From: an uncultured Pelagibacteraceae bacterium
GTDB taxonomy: Bacteria > Pseudomonadota > Alphaproteobacteria > Pelagibacterales > Pelagibacteraceae
Direction: 5' to 3'
Assembly: GCA_902596355.1 (NCBI GenBank)
Contig: CACJTS010000007.1
Location: 1-58,824, forward strand
DNA: 58,824 nt
Shown here: in pieces, positions 25,662 through 35,829 of the stretch
Position numbering within the stretch: position 1 is the first letter of the stretch
Layout: every line of letters starts with the position of its first letter
The notes under the pieces: generated by a model
What the model saw: only the letters and a program-made list of their open reading frames with translations
Told to the model about the DNA's origin: nothing
Database searches by the model: none
Program-made: the position numbers and the translations under genes

Positions 25662-25913
25662 TTACTCTTTAATTAAGTTTTTCTTAAAAAGGGACATGCC
25701 ATTCTTGATTTTATAAGAGTAAGACTCTTTAAAGCTCTCAAGCTGCCAACCAGTAAGCCTTTTTTCAATTTCAATAATATTTTCTTTTTTCCAATCATCA
25801 GTTGTTTCTTCTAGCTTCCAAAGTCGTTTTTCTTCATTACTTCTTCCACAACCATAACAGTAGCCTGTTGATGGATCAGTTTTACAAATGCTTATACAAG
25901 GTGAAATAATCAT
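25662..25913 (-). CDS. DUF1289 family protein
   Basis: An 83-residue protein with the DUF1289 signature PCISICKTDPSTGYCYGCGR at residues 5-24. Its four Cys probably bind a metal or Fe-S cluster. A WKLEETTDDW helical region follows. The cellular role of DUF1289 proteins is unknown. It is first in a small operon with two unknown genes and divergent from tRNA-Leu. Confidence 0.85.
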   Translation of the reverse strand: MIISPCISICKTDPSTGYCYGCGRSNEEKRLWKLEETTDDWKKENIIEIEKRLTGWQLESFKESYSYKIKNGMSLFKKNLIKE

Positions 25914-25971
25914 TTTTTATAAATTAGTATAAATTTTATTAGATAAATAGATAATTTTTTAACAATTGTCA

Positions 25972-26000
25972 TTGGACAAATAGTTTCAATAATATATAAA
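25972..26000 (+). promoter_or_regulatory. Sigma-70-type promoter for tRNA-Leu
   Basis: TTGGAC at 25972-25977 and TATAAA at 25995-26000 are separated by 17 bases, and the tRNA starts 15 bases after the -10 box. A short C-rich stretch (ACCTCG) follows the -10, as in stable-RNA promoters. Confidence 0.6.
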
Positions 26001-26014
26001 ACCTCGTAATTTGT

Positions 26015-26099
26015 GGGGCGATGGCGGAATTGGTAGACGCGTTGGTCTTAGGAACCAATATGGCAACATGTGAAGGTTCGAGTCCTTTTCGCCCTACCA
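26015..26099 (+). tRNA. tRNA-Leu (anticodon UAG)
   Basis: An 85-base class II tRNA. Acceptor GGGGCGA pairs with TCGCCCT and CCA is encoded. The anticodon stem-loop is TTGGT-CTTAGGA-ACCAA with anticodon TAG. A long variable arm (TATGGCAACATGTG region) and a TTCGAGT T-loop are present. It reads CUN leucine codons. Confidence 0.93.
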
Positions 26100-26109
26100 T
26101 TAAAATATT

Positions 26110-27546
26110 ATGAAAGTTACAGTCGAAAATAAAAAAGGATTAAACAAAGATCTTAAAGTTTTTATCGATAAAGAGACAATGAACTCTTATATGGATGAAA
26201 AATATGAAGAGATAAAAGATAGTGTGAATCTTAAAGGATTTAGACCAGGCAAAGTTCCAAAAGAGATTTTAAAAAGACAATTCGGTAAAGCAGTTTTTGG
26301 AGAGGTTTTAGATAAAGTTTTAAAAGAAACATCTACAAAAGCATTAGAAGAAAATAAAATTAAACCAGCTGGTCAACCCAAGCTTGACCTAAAGACTTAC
26401 GGTGAAGATAAAGATCTTGAGTATGTTTTATCAGTAACAGAATTACCAACAGTAGAAATTAAATCTTTAGAAAATATTAAATTTGATGAATATACTGTAA
26501 AAATTGATGAGAGTGAAACAGAAAAGAGAATTAAAGAAATAGCTAAAAACCAACCAAATTTTAAAGAAGTTAATGCTGAAACAAAAGCTAAAAAAGGTGA
26601 TTTAGTTTCTTTAGATTACAAAGCAACAATTGATGGTAAGGATTTTAAAGGAAGTGAGGGAAAGAATACACAGTTAACTTTAGGTAAAGACTTATTTTTA
26701 AAAGGCTTTGATGAACAATTAATTGGAGTTAAAAAAGATGATGAAAAAGTTGTAGAAGCAACTTTGCCAGAAAATTATCCAGAAAAAGAATTTGTAAATA
26801 AAAAAGCTAAATTTAATTGTAAAATTTTAAGCGTTAAACAATCAGAGGAAGTAAAAATTGATGATGATTTTGCAAAAAATTTAGGAGCAAAAGATTTAAA
26901 TGATTTAAAAATTTTAATTTCAAAACAAATTAATGATGAATATAAAAATTCCCTAGATCAGTTATCTAAAAATCAAATTTTAAAAGAAATAGAGAAAATT
27001 AAAATAGACGAAGTTCCAGAAAATTTAGTTGAGGAAGAGGTTACAGTTCTTTCACAAGGTATGTCTGAAGATGAGGCAAAGAAAAATAAAAAAAACTTTG
27101 AGGAAAAAGCAAAAATAAGAATTAAAACTGGATTAATTTTAAATGAGTTTGGTGAAAAAAATCAAATTAAAGTAACAGAACAAGAGGTTCAGGCTGAAGT
27201 ACAAAAACAACTAAGAATGATGCCTGGACAAGAAAAAATGGTTATGGATTTTTATCAAAAAAACCCGTCGGCATTAGCGAGTCTAAGAGGAACAGTATAT
27301 GAAGAAAAAATTTTAAATTTAATTAAAGAAAAAGGTAAAGCAAATAAGAAAGAAATTTTAAAAGAGGAAGCTGAAAAGATTTTAAAAGAAGCTCATATGC
27401 ATAATCATGATCATAGCCATGAAGAAGAAAAAAAAGAAAATAAGAAAAAATCATCTAAATCATCTGTGAAAGAAAAAAAACCTGCAACTAAAAAGGCAAA
27501 ATCAAAGCCCGCAGTGAAAAAGACAAAAAAAGTTAGCAAAAAGTAA
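26110..27546 (+). CDS. tig: Trigger factor, ribosome-associated chaperone and peptidyl-prolyl isomerase
   Basis: A 478-residue cytosolic chaperone that binds nascent chains at the ribosome exit. The ribosome-binding signature [17 protein letters not shown] is at about residues 41-57. The FKBP-type domain spans roughly 155-240 ([19 protein letters not shown]). The C-terminal substrate-cradle arms follow. After about residue 425 there is an extra tail with a His cluster ([10 protein letters not shown]), then a 40-residue Lys/Ser/Ala-rich basic end. The tail makes the protein longer than typical homologues. It starts 10 bases after tRNA-Leu and heads the tig-clpP-clpX-lon group. Confidence 0.95.
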   Translation: MKVTVENKKGLNKDLKVFIDKETMNSYMDEKYEEIKDSVNLKGFRPGKVPKEILKRQFGKAVFGEVLDKVLKETSTKALEENKIKPAGQPKLDLKTYGEDKDLEYVLSVTELPTVEIKSLENIKFDEYTVKIDESETEKRIKEIAKNQPNFKEVNAETKAKKGDLVSLDYKATIDGKDFKGSEGKNTQLTLGKDLFLKGFDEQLIGVKKDDEKVVEATLPENYPEKEFVNKKAKFNCKILSVKQSEEVKIDDDFAKNLGAKDLNDLKILISKQINDEYKNSLDQLSKNQILKEIEKIKIDEVPENLVEEEVTVLSQGMSEDEAKKNKKNFEEKAKIRIKTGLILNEFGEKNQIKVTEQEVQAEVQKQLRMMPGQEKMVMDFYQKNPSALASLRGTVYEEKILNLIKEKGKANKKEILKEEAEKILKEAHMHNHDHSHEEEKKENKKKSSKSSVKEKKPATKKAKSKPAVKKTKKVSKK

Positions 27547-27578
27547 TCTCAAGTTGTATAAGTAGAACGAATCAACTT

Positions 27579-28190
27579 ATGACAACAAAATTATCAGAAC
27601 ATATGAGCAACCTTGTACCAATGGTTGTTGAACAATCTAGCAAAGGTGAAAGAGCTTACGATATTTATTCAAGATTGTTAAAAGAAAGAATTATTTTTTT
27701 AACAGGTCAAATTAATGACAACGTTGCATCATTAGTTACTGCTCAATTATTATTTTTAGAAGCAGAAGATCCAAAAAAAGAAATTTATTTATACATCAAT
27801 AGCCCAGGAGGCTTAGTTACAGCGGGTCTCGGTATTTATGATACAATGCAATATGTTAAACCTGACATTTCTACTTTATGTATTGGTCAAGCAGCTTCTA
27901 TGGGTTCCTTTTTACTTGCTGCAGGTACTAAAGGAAAAAGATTTTCATTACCAAATTCTAGAATAATGGTTCACCAACCATCAGCAGGTTTTCAAGGTCA
28001 GGCAACTGATATTGAAATTCACGCTAATGAGGTCTTATCTTTAAAGAAAAGACTCAATGAAATCTATTCGAAACACACTGGAAAAAGTGTTGATGAAATA
28101 AAATCTGCTCTTGAGAGAGATAATTTTATGACAGCAGATGTCGCACAATCTTTTGGTCTTATTGACGAAGTAGTAGAAAAAAGATCTTAA
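27579..28190 (+). CDS. clpP: ATP-dependent Clp protease proteolytic subunit
   Basis: A 203-residue serine peptidase forming the ClpP tetradecamer that degrades proteins fed by ClpX. The catalytic triad is Ser107 ([11 protein letters not shown]), His132 ([10 protein letters not shown]) and Asp181 (ERDNFM). YINSPGG near residue 82 forms the substrate-binding strand. A short propeptide is likely before Val13. It lies 32 bases after tig and before clpX in the standard bacterial order. Confidence 0.96.
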   Translation: MTTKLSEHMSNLVPMVVEQSSKGERAYDIYSRLLKERIIFLTGQINDNVASLVTAQLLFLEAEDPKKEIYLYINSPGGLVTAGLGIYDTMQYVKPDISTLCIGQAASMGSFLLAAGTKGKRFSLPNSRIMVHQPSAGFQGQATDIEIHANEVLSLKKRLNEIYSKHTGKSVDEIKSALERDNFMTADVAQSFGLIDEVVEKRS

Positions 28191-28242
28191 TACACAATAT
28201 ATTGAGTAATTAATATTCGAAACTTGATTAGTACGAGTCTTC

Positions 28243-28248
28243 TATAAT
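28243..28248 (+). promoter_or_regulatory. Possible -10 box for clpX
   Basis: A perfect TATAAT in the 92-base clpP-clpX gap. The sequence 16-18 bases upstream is a poor -35 (around CGAAAC/AAACTT), so this is only a candidate internal promoter 35 bases before the clpX start. Confidence 0.3.
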
Positions 28249-28282
28249 AAAGTAATTAAATTGATTCGTTATAAAAATTAAA

Positions 28283-29551
28283 ATGACAACTAATAATAAA
28301 AATATTCTTTACTGTTCTTTTTGTGGCAAGAGTCAACATGAAGTAAGAAAGCTGATTGCTGGTCCAACGGTATTCATTTGTGATGAATGCGTTGAGCTAT
28401 GTATGGATATAATAAAAGAGGAAAGTAAAGATACTTTTGTAAAACATCAAGATGGCCTTCCATCTCCAAAAGAAATTTGTTCTGTATTAGATGATTATGT
28501 AATTGGTCAAGCTCATGCGAAGAAAGTATTATCTGTTGCAGTACACAATCATTACAAGAGATTAAATTATGAAAGCAAAACTAGCAAAAATGTTGAGCTA
28601 TCGAAATCAAATATACTTTTAGTAGGTCCCACAGGATGTGGTAAAACTTTGTTGGCACAAACTCTTGCTAGGATTTTAGATGTTCCATTTACAATGGCAG
28701 ACGCAACTACTCTTACTGAAGCGGGTTATGTTGGTGAAGATGTTGAAAATATTATTTTAAAATTACTGCAAGCTTCTGACTATAATGTTGAAAAAGCACA
28801 AAGAGGAATAGTTTATATTGATGAAGTTGATAAGATAAGTAGAAAATCAGAAAATCCATCAATAACAAGAGATGTATCGGGGGAAGGAGTTCAGCAAGCT
28901 CTTCTAAAAATTATGGAAGGAACAGTAGCTAGTGTTCCTCCACAAGGAGGTAGAAAACACCCTCAACAAGAATTTTTACAAGTTGATACAACAAATATTT
29001 TATTTATTTGTGGAGGAGCATTTGCTGGCTTAGACAAAATTATCTCACAAAGAGACAAGGGAACTTCAATTGGTTTTGGTGCTGATGTAAAAAATACACA
29101 AGATAAGAAAACAGGTGAGTGGATGAAAGGTTTGGAGCCAGAGGATCTATTAAAATTTGGTTTGATTCCAGAATTTATTGGAAGGCTTCCCATGATAGCA
29201 ACACTCGAGGATTTAGATGAAAAATCTTTGATAAAAATATTACAAGAACCAAAAAACTCATTAATCAAACAATATCAAGAGCTATTTAAACTAGATGGTG
29301 CTAAGCTGATATTTAAAGAAAATGCTTTAAAAGAAATTGCACAAAAAGCTATTAGTAAAAAAACTGGAGCAAGAGGATTGAGGTCAATATTAGAAAATAT
29401 TTTGTTGAAAACTATGTATGATCTTCCTAGCCAAGATAATATTGAAGAAGTTATAGTTGATGCAAGTGCCGCAAAAGGTCAATCACAACCTATCTTAGTT
29501 CATGCAAAAGGTGATAGTAAATCTAAGCCAAATAAGACAACAGCGGCTTAA
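28283..29551 (+). CDS. clpX: ClpX, AAA+ unfoldase subunit of ClpXP
   Basis: A 422-residue AAA+ ATPase. The N-terminal zinc-binding domain has [11 protein letters not shown] at residues 10-20 and CDECVELC at 33-40. Walker A is [13 protein letters not shown] near residue 115 and Walker B is [10 protein letters not shown] near 175. [19 protein letters not shown] follows near 196 and [10 protein letters not shown] near 296 carries the ClpX-specific loop and arginine finger region. It delivers tagged proteins to ClpP, encoded just upstream. Confidence 0.97.
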   Translation: MTTNNKNILYCSFCGKSQHEVRKLIAGPTVFICDECVELCMDIIKEESKDTFVKHQDGLPSPKEICSVLDDYVIGQAHAKKVLSVAVHNHYKRLNYESKTSKNVELSKSNILLVGPTGCGKTLLAQTLARILDVPFTMADATTLTEAGYVGEDVENIILKLLQASDYNVEKAQRGIVYIDEVDKISRKSENPSITRDVSGEGVQQALLKIMEGTVASVPPQGGRKHPQQEFLQVDTTNILFICGGAFAGLDKIISQRDKGTSIGFGADVKNTQDKKTGEWMKGLEPEDLLKFGLIPEFIGRLPMIATLEDLDEKSLIKILQEPKNSLIKQYQELFKLDGAKLIFKENALKEIAQKAISKKTGARGLRSILENILLKTMYDLPSQDNIEEVIVDASAAKGQSQPILVHAKGDSKSKPNKTTAA

Positions 29552-29612
29552 TATCCTTATATAAGTAATAAAAACCTATTGCATTATAAAATATAATATC
29601 CATATTGTTTAT

Positions 29613-31991
29613 ATGGATGTTAAAATATCACTACCGTTATTGCCTTTAAGAGACATTGTGGTTTTCCCTAGTATGGTTATTCCTTTATTTGTAGGAAGGG
29701 ATAAGTCTATTTCTGCTCTTAATGAAGTAATGAAGAAAGATAAAAAAATAATTTTAGTTACTCAAAAAAATTCCGAAATTGATGATCCGAAGAAAACAGA
29801 TGTATTTATGTACGGAAGTGAAGGAAATATTTTACAATTACTAAAATTACCGGATGGAACTGTAAAAGTTCTAGTGGAAGGAATAAAGAGAGTAAAAATT
29901 TTAGATTTTAAAGATAATGAGAAGTTTATTACTTGTGATTATACGTATTATAATGATGTTTTATCAAAAGATGAGGATTTATTTCCACTTGCGACCACTG
30001 CATTAAGAAGATTGGAAAAATTAACATCAATAAATAAAAAAATTTCTAATGAAACAATTAACACTATAAAGCAATTAAAAGACCCTTCACAAATAGCTGA
30101 TAATATTGCGTCCCATATAACAGCTACTATTTCTGAAAAACAACAAATTTTTGAAACTGTAGATGTAAAAAAAAGATTAAATGCGATCATTAAAATAATG
30201 GAAAATGAAACAAGCATCATAGGTGTTGAAAAAAGAATAAGAGGAAGAGTTAAAACCCAAATGGAAAAAACTCAAAGGGAGTATTATTTGAATGAGCAGT
30301 TAAAAGCTATTCAAAAAGAACTTGGAGAAATAGAAGATGGTAAAGATGAAACAACAAGTTTAAATAAGTCTATAACAAAAGCCAAGATGCCAAAAGAGGT
30401 TGAAAAAAAATGTCTTCAAGAATTAAAAAAATTAAAAAATATGAGTCCTATGTCTGCTGAAGCAACAGTGGTAAGAAATTATTTAGATTGGATGATAGAA
30501 CTACCTTGGCATAAAAAAAGTGAGGTTGATATTGATTTAACAAATGCTTTAAATATTCTTGATAAAGACCACTTTGGTTTGGAAAAAGTTAAAGAGAGAA
30601 TAATTGAATTTTTAGCTGTTCAAAAAAGAATGGAAAAAATTAAAGGTCCAATTTTATGTCTAGTAGGACCCCCAGGAGTTGGAAAAACATCACTAGGAAA
30701 ATCAATAGCAAAAGCTACAAACAGAGAGTTTGTAAGAATGTCCGTTGGTGGAATGAGAGATGAAGCAGAAATAAGAGGACATAGAAGAACATACATTGGA
30801 TCTTTACCTGGTAAAATTATTCAAATGATGAAAAAAGCTGGAACAAAAAACCCATTAATTTTATTAGATGAAATTGATAAAATTGGTAACGATTATAGAG
30901 GAGATCCATCTTCAGCTTTATTAGAAGCGTTAGATCCAGAGCAAAATACAACATTTAATGATCATTATTTAGAAGTTGATTATGATTTATCTGATGTGAT
31001 GTTTGTTACAACAGCAAATACTTTAAATATTTTACCTCCTTTATTAGATAGAATGGAGGTTATTAGATTAGCTGGTTATACAGAGGATGAGAAGATAAGT
31101 ATCGCTAATAAATTTTTATTACCAAAACAAATAAAAGATAATGGTGTCAAAGAAAAGGAAATGAAGTTAGATGATAACATTATTAAAGAAGTAATTAGAG
31201 GATATACCAAAGAGTCGGGAGTTAGAAATCTCGAAAGAGAAATTTCTAAACTAGCTAGAAAAGTTGTAAAAAAAATTGTAGCTGGAGAGGAAAAAGAAGT
31301 TGGTATTAATATTAAAAATTTATCAGATTTTTTAGGAGTTCCTAAATTTAAATTTGGAGAATTAGAAGCTGAAAATAGAGTTGGCATAGTTACTGGACTT
31401 GCTTGGACAGAGTATGGTGGAGAGATATTAAAAATTGAGACAGCAACAATGCCTGGTAAGGGAAGAATGCAAATTACTGGTAAATTAGGTGACGTTATGC
31501 AAGAGTCAGTTAAAGCTGCTAAGTCATTTGTAAGATCAAAATGCTTAGAATATGGAATTATACCGCCAATATTTGAGAAAAAAGACTTCCACATACACGT
31601 TCCTGAAGGTGCAACACCTAAAGATGGTCCATCAGCAGGTATAGGAATGGTAACTTCTATTGTATCCTCAATAACCAATATTCCTGTAAGAAGAGATGTG
31701 GCAATGACAGGAGAAGTAACTTTGACGGGTCAAGTTCTACCAATTGGAGGTTTAAAAGAAAAATTATTAGCAGCTCATAGAGCAGGCATTAAGGAAGTTT
31801 TAATTCCAAAAGAAAATGAGAAAGATTTAGTTGATATGCCTAAAAAGATTATAGATGATATTAAAATTACACCTGTAGAATACGCTGATCAGGTAGTAAA
31901 AATAGCTCTGACAAAAGAGTTGAAACCAACAGAGTGGGTTGAAGTTGATATCTCCAAAAAAGACGATAAATCTCAAGCTAGTATTCAATAA
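29613..31991 (+). CDS. lon: Lon ATP-dependent protease
   Basis: A 792-residue LonA-type protease. The N-terminal substrate domain starts LPLLPLRDIVVFPSMVIPLF. The AAA+ module has Walker A GPPGVGKTSLGK near residue 353 and Walker B PLILLDEIDKI near 415. The C-terminal peptidase has catalytic Ser in TPKDGPSAGIGM near 675 and Lys in the GLKEKLLAAHRAG segment near 720. It degrades misfolded and regulatory proteins in the cytosol. It starts 61 bases after clpX. The hupB gene that often follows lon is not here. Confidence 0.97.
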   Translation: MDVKISLPLLPLRDIVVFPSMVIPLFVGRDKSISALNEVMKKDKKIILVTQKNSEIDDPKKTDVFMYGSEGNILQLLKLPDGTVKVLVEGIKRVKILDFKDNEKFITCDYTYYNDVLSKDEDLFPLATTALRRLEKLTSINKKISNETINTIKQLKDPSQIADNIASHITATISEKQQIFETVDVKKRLNAIIKIMENETSIIGVEKRIRGRVKTQMEKTQREYYLNEQLKAIQKELGEIEDGKDETTSLNKSITKAKMPKEVEKKCLQELKKLKNMSPMSAEATVVRNYLDWMIELPWHKKSEVDIDLTNALNILDKDHFGLEKVKERIIEFLAVQKRMEKIKGPILCLVGPPGVGKTSLGKSIAKATNREFVRMSVGGMRDEAEIRGHRRTYIGSLPGKIIQMMKKAGTKNPLILLDEIDKIGNDYRGDPSSALLEALDPEQNTTFNDHYLEVDYDLSDVMFVTTANTLNILPPLLDRMEVIRLAGYTEDEKISIANKFLLPKQIKDNGVKEKEMKLDDNIIKEVIRGYTKESGVRNLEREISKLARKVVKKIVAGEEKEVGINIKNLSDFLGVPKFKFGELEAENRVGIVTGLAWTEYGGEILKIETATMPGKGRMQITGKLGDVMQESVKAAKSFVRSKCLEYGIIPPIFEKKDFHIHVPEGATPKDGPSAGIGMVTSIVSSITNIPVRRDVAMTGEVTLTGQVLPIGGLKEKLLAAHRAGIKEVLIPKENEKDLVDMPKKIIDDIKITPVEYADQVVKIALTKELKPTEWVEVDISKKDDKSQASIQ

Positions 31992-32003
31992 ATCATTGTA
32001 ATA

Positions 32004-32123
32004 GTGGAATATTACATTCTTATAATAACTTTAGTTATGATTTTATATTATGTATTTAGACCTATTTCTAAGAATGAAAAAAATAATCTGGAGGATAAAA
32101 GCAATTGGAGAGGCGGTTTTTAG
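32004..32123 (+). CDS. Possible 39-residue membrane peptide after lon
   Basis: A GTG-initiated frame of 39 codons encodes a hydrophobic helix (EYYILIITLVMILYYVF) followed by a polar tail (RPISKNEKNNLEDKSNWRGG). The layout resembles genuine small membrane proteins, but the start codon is not ATG, the length is short, and the GTG lies in the loop of a weak hairpin at 31997-32016. An internal ATG at residue 12 would leave too little hydrophobic sequence. Confidence 0.35.
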   Translation: MEYYILIITLVMILYYVFRPISKNEKNNLEDKSNWRGGF

Positions 32124-32190
32124 AAAATCGCCATTGATTGAAAAAATAAAAAAGGTAAGAAATTTAGACATTTTCTAGTATTAATAGATC

Positions 32191-32218
32191 TTGACGTGAG
32201 TGTTCTAAAGGATATAAA
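32191..32218 (+). promoter_or_regulatory. Sigma-70-type promoter for the tRNA-Val/tRNA-Asp unit
   Basis: TTGACG at 32191-32196 and TATAAA at 32213-32218 are spaced by 16 bases. The first tRNA begins 19 bases after the -10 box. The layout matches the tRNA-Leu promoter in this window. Confidence 0.6.
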
Positions 32219-32236
32219 ACATTCTAATTTGGTAAT

Positions 32237-32312
32237 GGGCGGTTAGCTCAGTTGGTAGAGCATCTCGTTTACACCGAGGGGGTCAAAGGTTCGAGTCCTT
32301 TACTGCCCACCA
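32237..32312 (+). tRNA. tRNA-Val (anticodon UAC)
   Basis: A 76-base tRNA. Acceptor GGGCGGT pairs with ACTGCCC and CCA is encoded. The D-arm is TAGCTCAGTTGGTAGAGC, the anticodon loop TTTACAC carries TAC, and the T-loop is TTCGAGT. It reads GUN valine codons. Confidence 0.94.
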
Positions 32313-32324
32313 AAAATTATAAGT

Positions 32325-32401
32325 GGGGGTGTAGCTCAGTTGGTTAGAGCGATCGCCTGTCACGCGATAGGTCGAGGGTTCGAGTCCCTTCACTCCCGCC
32401 A
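32325..32401 (+). tRNA. tRNA-Asp (anticodon GUC)
   Basis: A 77-base tRNA. Acceptor GGGGGTG pairs with CACTCCC and CCA is encoded. The anticodon stem ATCGC/GCGAT encloses CTGTCAC with anticodon GTC. It is 12 bases after tRNA-Val and presumably processed from the same transcript. Confidence 0.94.
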
Positions 32402-32557
32402 CTTTATACTGTTTCTTTAATTTAAAATCTAAACCATTGATATTGTTATGTTTTTCAGCCTACTTCGTGTAAGTATATGAATTTATTGATTTTTTTTTTA
32501 TTAAAATGTGACGTATCTACCCTTCAACAAGAAATAAAAACTGATATATAGACACCC
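32402..32557. promoter_or_regulatory. Region upstream of the nuo operon
   Basis: A 156-base gap between tRNA-Asp and nuoA. It must contain the tRNA 3' end and the main nuo promoter. A small TACTT/AAGTA hairpin sits at about 32460-32474 and a T-rich run follows. No convincing -35/-10 pair or operator was identified. Confidence 0.3.
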
Positions 32558-32926
32558 ATGTTATCTGATTTTCTTAAAGATTACTTACCTATAATTATAT
32601 TTCTATTGATAGCTCTAGGGCTTAGTTGTGCATTTGTGATAATTAATTTTATTCTATCGCCTAAAAAACCTGATCCTGAAAAACTTTCAGCTTATGAGTG
32701 TGGTTTTGAACCTTTTGAGGATTCAAGAATGGAATTTGATGTGAGATTTTATTTAGTTGCAATTTTATTTATTATTTTTGATTTAGAGATAGCATTTTTA
32801 TTTCCATGGGCGATATCTCTTGGAAATATTGGATTATTAGGTTTTTCATCAATGATGATTTTTTTGTTCATACTTACCATAGGTTTTATTTATGAGTGGA
32901 AAAAAGGTGCTTTAGACTGGGAATAA
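32558..32926 (+). CDS. nuoA: NADH-quinone oxidoreductase subunit A
   Basis: A 122-residue membrane subunit with three helices. The characteristic loop [20 protein letters not shown], with the conserved Cys, is at about residues 43-62. [20 protein letters not shown] follows in the second helix. It belongs to the quinone-site end of the complex I membrane arm. It is the first gene of the 14-gene operon and has no upstream gene on its strand apart from the tRNAs. Confidence 0.96.
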   Translation: MLSDFLKDYLPIIIFLLIALGLSCAFVIINFILSPKKPDPEKLSAYECGFEPFEDSRMEFDVRFYLVAILFIIFDLEIAFLFPWAISLGNIGLLGFSSMMIFLFILTIGFIYEWKKGALDWE

Positions 32927-32941
32927 AAATTATAAACCATA

Positions 32942-33457
32942 ATGAATAATAAAATAGATCAAGTTCCTGAGGAATTTAAACAACTTGCAGAAGATTTTAG
33001 TAAGAATGGTTTTATAACAACCTCTCTCGATAATTTAATTAACTGGTCAAGATCAGGATCACTTCATTGGATGACTTTTGGTTTAGCTTGTTGTGCTGTT
33101 GAAATGATGCAAACAGCTATGCCAAGATACGATTTAGAAAGATTTGGAGCTGCACCAAGAGGTTCCCCAAGACAATCCGATGTTATGATAGTTGCAGGAA
33201 CTTTAACAAATAAAATGGCGCCAGCTTTAAGAAAAGTTTATGACCAGATGCCTGAACCGAGATATGTAATTTCTATGGGTAGCTGTGCAAATGGAGGCGG
33301 ATATTACCATTATTCATATTCAGTTGTTAGAGGTTGCGATCGTATTGTTCCTGTAGATGTTTACGTACCAGGATGCCCCCCATCAGCTGAGGCATTGCTG
33401 TATGGGATTCTTCAATTACAAAAAAAGATTAGAAATAAAGGATCTTTTATTAGGTAG
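32942..33457 (+). CDS. nuoB: NADH-quinone oxidoreductase subunit B
   Basis: A 171-residue peripheral subunit holding cluster N2, the last Fe-S centre before quinone. The cluster ligands are in [10 protein letters not shown] (adjacent Cys near residues 54-55), [11 protein letters not shown] near 119 and [14 protein letters not shown] near 149. The start is ATG 32942, 15 bases after nuoA. NuoB, NuoD, NuoH and NuoA together form the quinone chamber. Confidence 0.97.
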   Translation: MNNKIDQVPEEFKQLAEDFSKNGFITTSLDNLINWSRSGSLHWMTFGLACCAVEMMQTAMPRYDLERFGAAPRGSPRQSDVMIVAGTLTNKMAPALRKVYDQMPEPRYVISMGSCANGGGYYHYSYSVVRGCDRIVPVDVYVPGCPPSAEALLYGILQLQKKIRNKGSFIR

Positions 33458-33459
33458 TT

Positions 33460-34065
33460 ATGAAAAATTTAGAAAATTTAGAAAAAAAAATTAATTCTGA
33501 GTTAACTACTAAAATTAATAATACTGAGATAAAACATAACCAAATTTATATTGAAACAGACAAAGAAGATATTATTGACGTCGCTATTTTTTTAAAAACA
33601 AATCAAGATACTAAATTTAGGCAACTTATAGATATAACAGTTGTTGATTACCCTGAACAAAATCAAAGGTTTGAAGTAGTATACTTGTTTTTAAGCCATG
33701 AATTTAACCAAAGATTGATTGTAAAATATTTAATTGCTGAAAATGAAGTTATTCCCTCATTAACTAGCATTTTTCCATCAGCAAACTGGATGGAGAGAGA
33801 AGTTTTTGATATGTACGGAGTATCTTTTAAGGATCATCCAGATTTAAGAAGAATACTAACTGATTATGGATTTGAAGGTCATCCATTACGAAAAGATTTT
33901 CCATTAACTGGTCACTCAGAAGTTAGATACAGCGAAGATCAGAAAAAAGTAATTAGTGAACCAGTTAAACTTGAGCAAAATTATAGAAATTTTGATTACG
34001 AAAGTCCTTGGGAAGGAACAAAATATATTAAAGAAGAAATTGAGAGTAATGACAAAAAAAATTAA
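33460..34065 (+). CDS. nuoC: NADH-quinone oxidoreductase subunit C
   Basis: A 201-residue peripheral-arm subunit (30-kDa family) without cofactors. The signature is [20 protein letters not shown] near residue 110, followed by [20 protein letters not shown]. It is separate from nuoD, as in alphaproteobacteria and mitochondria, not fused as in enterobacteria. Its end overlaps the nuoD start by 17 bases. Confidence 0.96.
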   Translation: MKNLENLEKKINSELTTKINNTEIKHNQIYIETDKEDIIDVAIFLKTNQDTKFRQLIDITVVDYPEQNQRFEVVYLFLSHEFNQRLIVKYLIAENEVIPSLTSIFPSANWMEREVFDMYGVSFKDHPDLRRILTDYGFEGHPLRKDFPLTGHSEVRYSEDQKKVISEPVKLEQNYRNFDYESPWEGTKYIKEEIESNDKKN

Positions 34066-35224
34066 AAATTTAAATTTAAATTTTGGACCTCAACATCCTG
34101 CGGCTCATGGTGTGCTTAGATTAATTCTTGAGCTTGATGGAGAAGTGGTCGAGAAGGCTGATCCTCATATCGGTTTACTTCATAGAGGAACAGAAAAACT
34201 TATAGAAAATAAAACCTATATGCAGGCAGTTCCTTATTTTGATCGTTTAGATTATGTAGCACCAATGAACCAAGAACATGCTTTCGCAATAGCGGTTGAA
34301 AAAATACTTAAAATAGATGTGCCAATTAGAGCACAATATATAAGAGTTATATTTTGTGAAATTGGAAGAATTTTAAGTCATATTTTGAATGTTACAACTC
34401 AAGCTCTTGATGTTGGTGCACTAACTCCTTCTCTTTGGGGTTTTGAGGAAAGAGAAACTCTAATGACATTTTATGAGAGAGCATCAGGATCAAGACTGCA
34501 TGCAAATTATTTTAGAGCAGGAGGGGTTCATCAAGATTTGCCAAAAGGTTTAGAAGAAGATATAGCGAAATTTTGTGAAACTTTTCCAAAAATAATTAAC
34601 GATTTAGAAAGTTTATTAACTGATAACAGAATTTTTAAACAAAGAAATGTTGATATTGGATTAGTTACAAAAGAAGATGCTTTAGATTATTCTTTTTCAG
34701 GAGTTATGCTTAGAGGCTCAGGTGTTCCATGGGATTTAAGAAAATCCCAACCTTATGACTGTTATGAAAGTTTAGACTTTAAAATCCCGGTTGGAAAAAA
34801 TGGAGATTGTTACGACAGATATTTATGTAGAATTGAAGAAATGAAGGAAAGTGTTTCAATAATTAAACAATGTCTATCTAAAATGGAGAAGGGTCCAATT
34901 AAATCATTAGATGGCAAGATTAGTCCACCACCCAAGGCAGAAATCAAACAATCAATGGAAGCTTTAATACATCATTTTAAACTTTTCACAGAGGGATACA
35001 GAGTCCCAAAAGACGAAATTTATACAGCTGTTGAGGCACCAAAAGGAGAATTTGGTGTTTACTTAATTTCTGATGGATCAAGTAAGCCTTACAAATGTAA
35101 AATAAGAGCACCCGGATTTTCACATTTACAATCAATGGATTATTTAATTAAAGGCCATATGTTAGCTGATGTTCCGGCAGTATTAGGTTCTTTAGATATT
35201 GTTTTCGGTGAGGTAGACAGATGA
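34049..35224 (+). CDS. nuoD: NADH-quinone oxidoreductase subunit D
   Basis: A 391-residue 49-kDa-type subunit that with NuoB forms the quinone-binding site. The conserved N-terminal loop is [20 protein letters not shown] at about residues 9-28, with the quinone-binding His. [14 protein letters not shown] and [17 protein letters not shown] follow. The start at 34049 fits homologues ([14 protein letters not shown]). An in-frame ATG at 33956 would add a non-conserved extension inside nuoC and is rejected. The end overlaps nuoE by four bases. Confidence 0.96.
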   Translation: MTKKIKNLNLNFGPQHPAAHGVLRLILELDGEVVEKADPHIGLLHRGTEKLIENKTYMQAVPYFDRLDYVAPMNQEHAFAIAVEKILKIDVPIRAQYIRVIFCEIGRILSHILNVTTQALDVGALTPSLWGFEERETLMTFYERASGSRLHANYFRAGGVHQDLPKGLEEDIAKFCETFPKIINDLESLLTDNRIFKQRNVDIGLVTKEDALDYSFSGVMLRGSGVPWDLRKSQPYDCYESLDFKIPVGKNGDCYDRYLCRIEEMKESVSIIKQCLSKMEKGPIKSLDGKISPPPKAEIKQSMEALIHHFKLFTEGYRVPKDEIYTAVEAPKGEFGVYLISDGSSKPYKCKIRAPGFSHLQSMDYLIKGHMLADVPAVLGSLDIVFGEVDR

Positions 35225-35829
35225 GCTTAAGAAGACCTGCTAAAGATCAACCAGATAGTTTTGAGTTTAATGCTTCATCTTTAGAGGCAGCAAATAGTAT
35301 TGTTGCAAAATACCCTGAAGGAAAACAACACAGTGCAGTAATGGCTTTACTATATATTGCTCAAAGACAAAATAATAATTGGATACCATTAGCTGCAATG
35401 AAGTACATCGCTAAGTTTTTAGATATGCCTTATATTAAAGTTTATGAGGTAGCTACTTTTTATACAATGTACAATTTATCTCCTGTAGGAAAATACTTTG
35501 TTCAAGTATGCACTACAACACCTTGTATGATAAGAGGCGCAAATCAATTAGTTGAAGCTTGTAAGGAAAAAATTTCCAAGAACGAATGCGAATTATCAAA
35601 TGATAAAAGCTGTTCTTGGATGGAAGTTGAATGTTTGGGAGCATGTGTCAATGCACCAATGATGCAAATTAATGATGATTATTTTGAAGATTTAGATAAA
35701 CAAAAAACTTTAGATATTTTAGATAAAATTTTAAATGGAGAAACCCCAAGACCTGGATCATATAGAGGAAGAGTAAATAATGAACCAGAAAATAATAGAA
35801 AAACCTTAATGGATTTAAAGAATGCTTAA
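35221..35829 (+). CDS. nuoE: NADH-quinone oxidoreductase subunit E
   Basis: A 202-residue 24-kDa-type subunit binding the [2Fe-2S] cluster N1a. The four Cys are in [13 protein letters not shown] near residue 97 and [15 protein letters not shown] near 141. The N-terminal helical bundle starts around residue 18. It belongs to the NADH-dehydrogenase module with NuoF and NuoG and overlaps nuoD by four and nuoF by eight bases. Confidence 0.95.
   Translation: MSLRRPAKDQPDSFEFNASSLEAANSIVAKYPEGKQHSAVMALLYIAQRQNNNWIPLAAMKYIAKFLDMPYIKVYEVATFYTMYNLSPVGKYFVQVCTTTPCMIRGANQLVEACKEKISKNECELSNDKSCSWMEVECLGACVNAPMMQINDDYFEDLDKQKTLDILDKILNGETPRPGSYRGRVNNEPENNRKTLMDLKNA

Noticed and set aside
31076..31678. 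200-codon open frame on the minus strand
   Set aside because: It lies entirely antisense to the lon peptidase/AAA+ region, has low-complexity Ser/Ile/Pro composition and no recognisable motif, and the plus strand encodes an unambiguous Lon.
31997..32016. TGTAAT/ATTACA hairpin after lon
   Set aside because: Only six A/T-rich pairs with an eight-base loop and no T-run, so it is not convincing as a terminator.
32402..32557. Possible riboswitch before nuoA
   Set aside because: Only a five-pair TACTT/AAGTA hairpin is visible, with no resemblance to known riboswitch cores such as SAM or glycine types.
33956..34048. Upstream in-frame start for nuoD
   Set aside because: It would add 31 non-conserved residues overlapping nuoC by over 100 bases. 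ATG 34049 matches the usual NuoD N-terminus.
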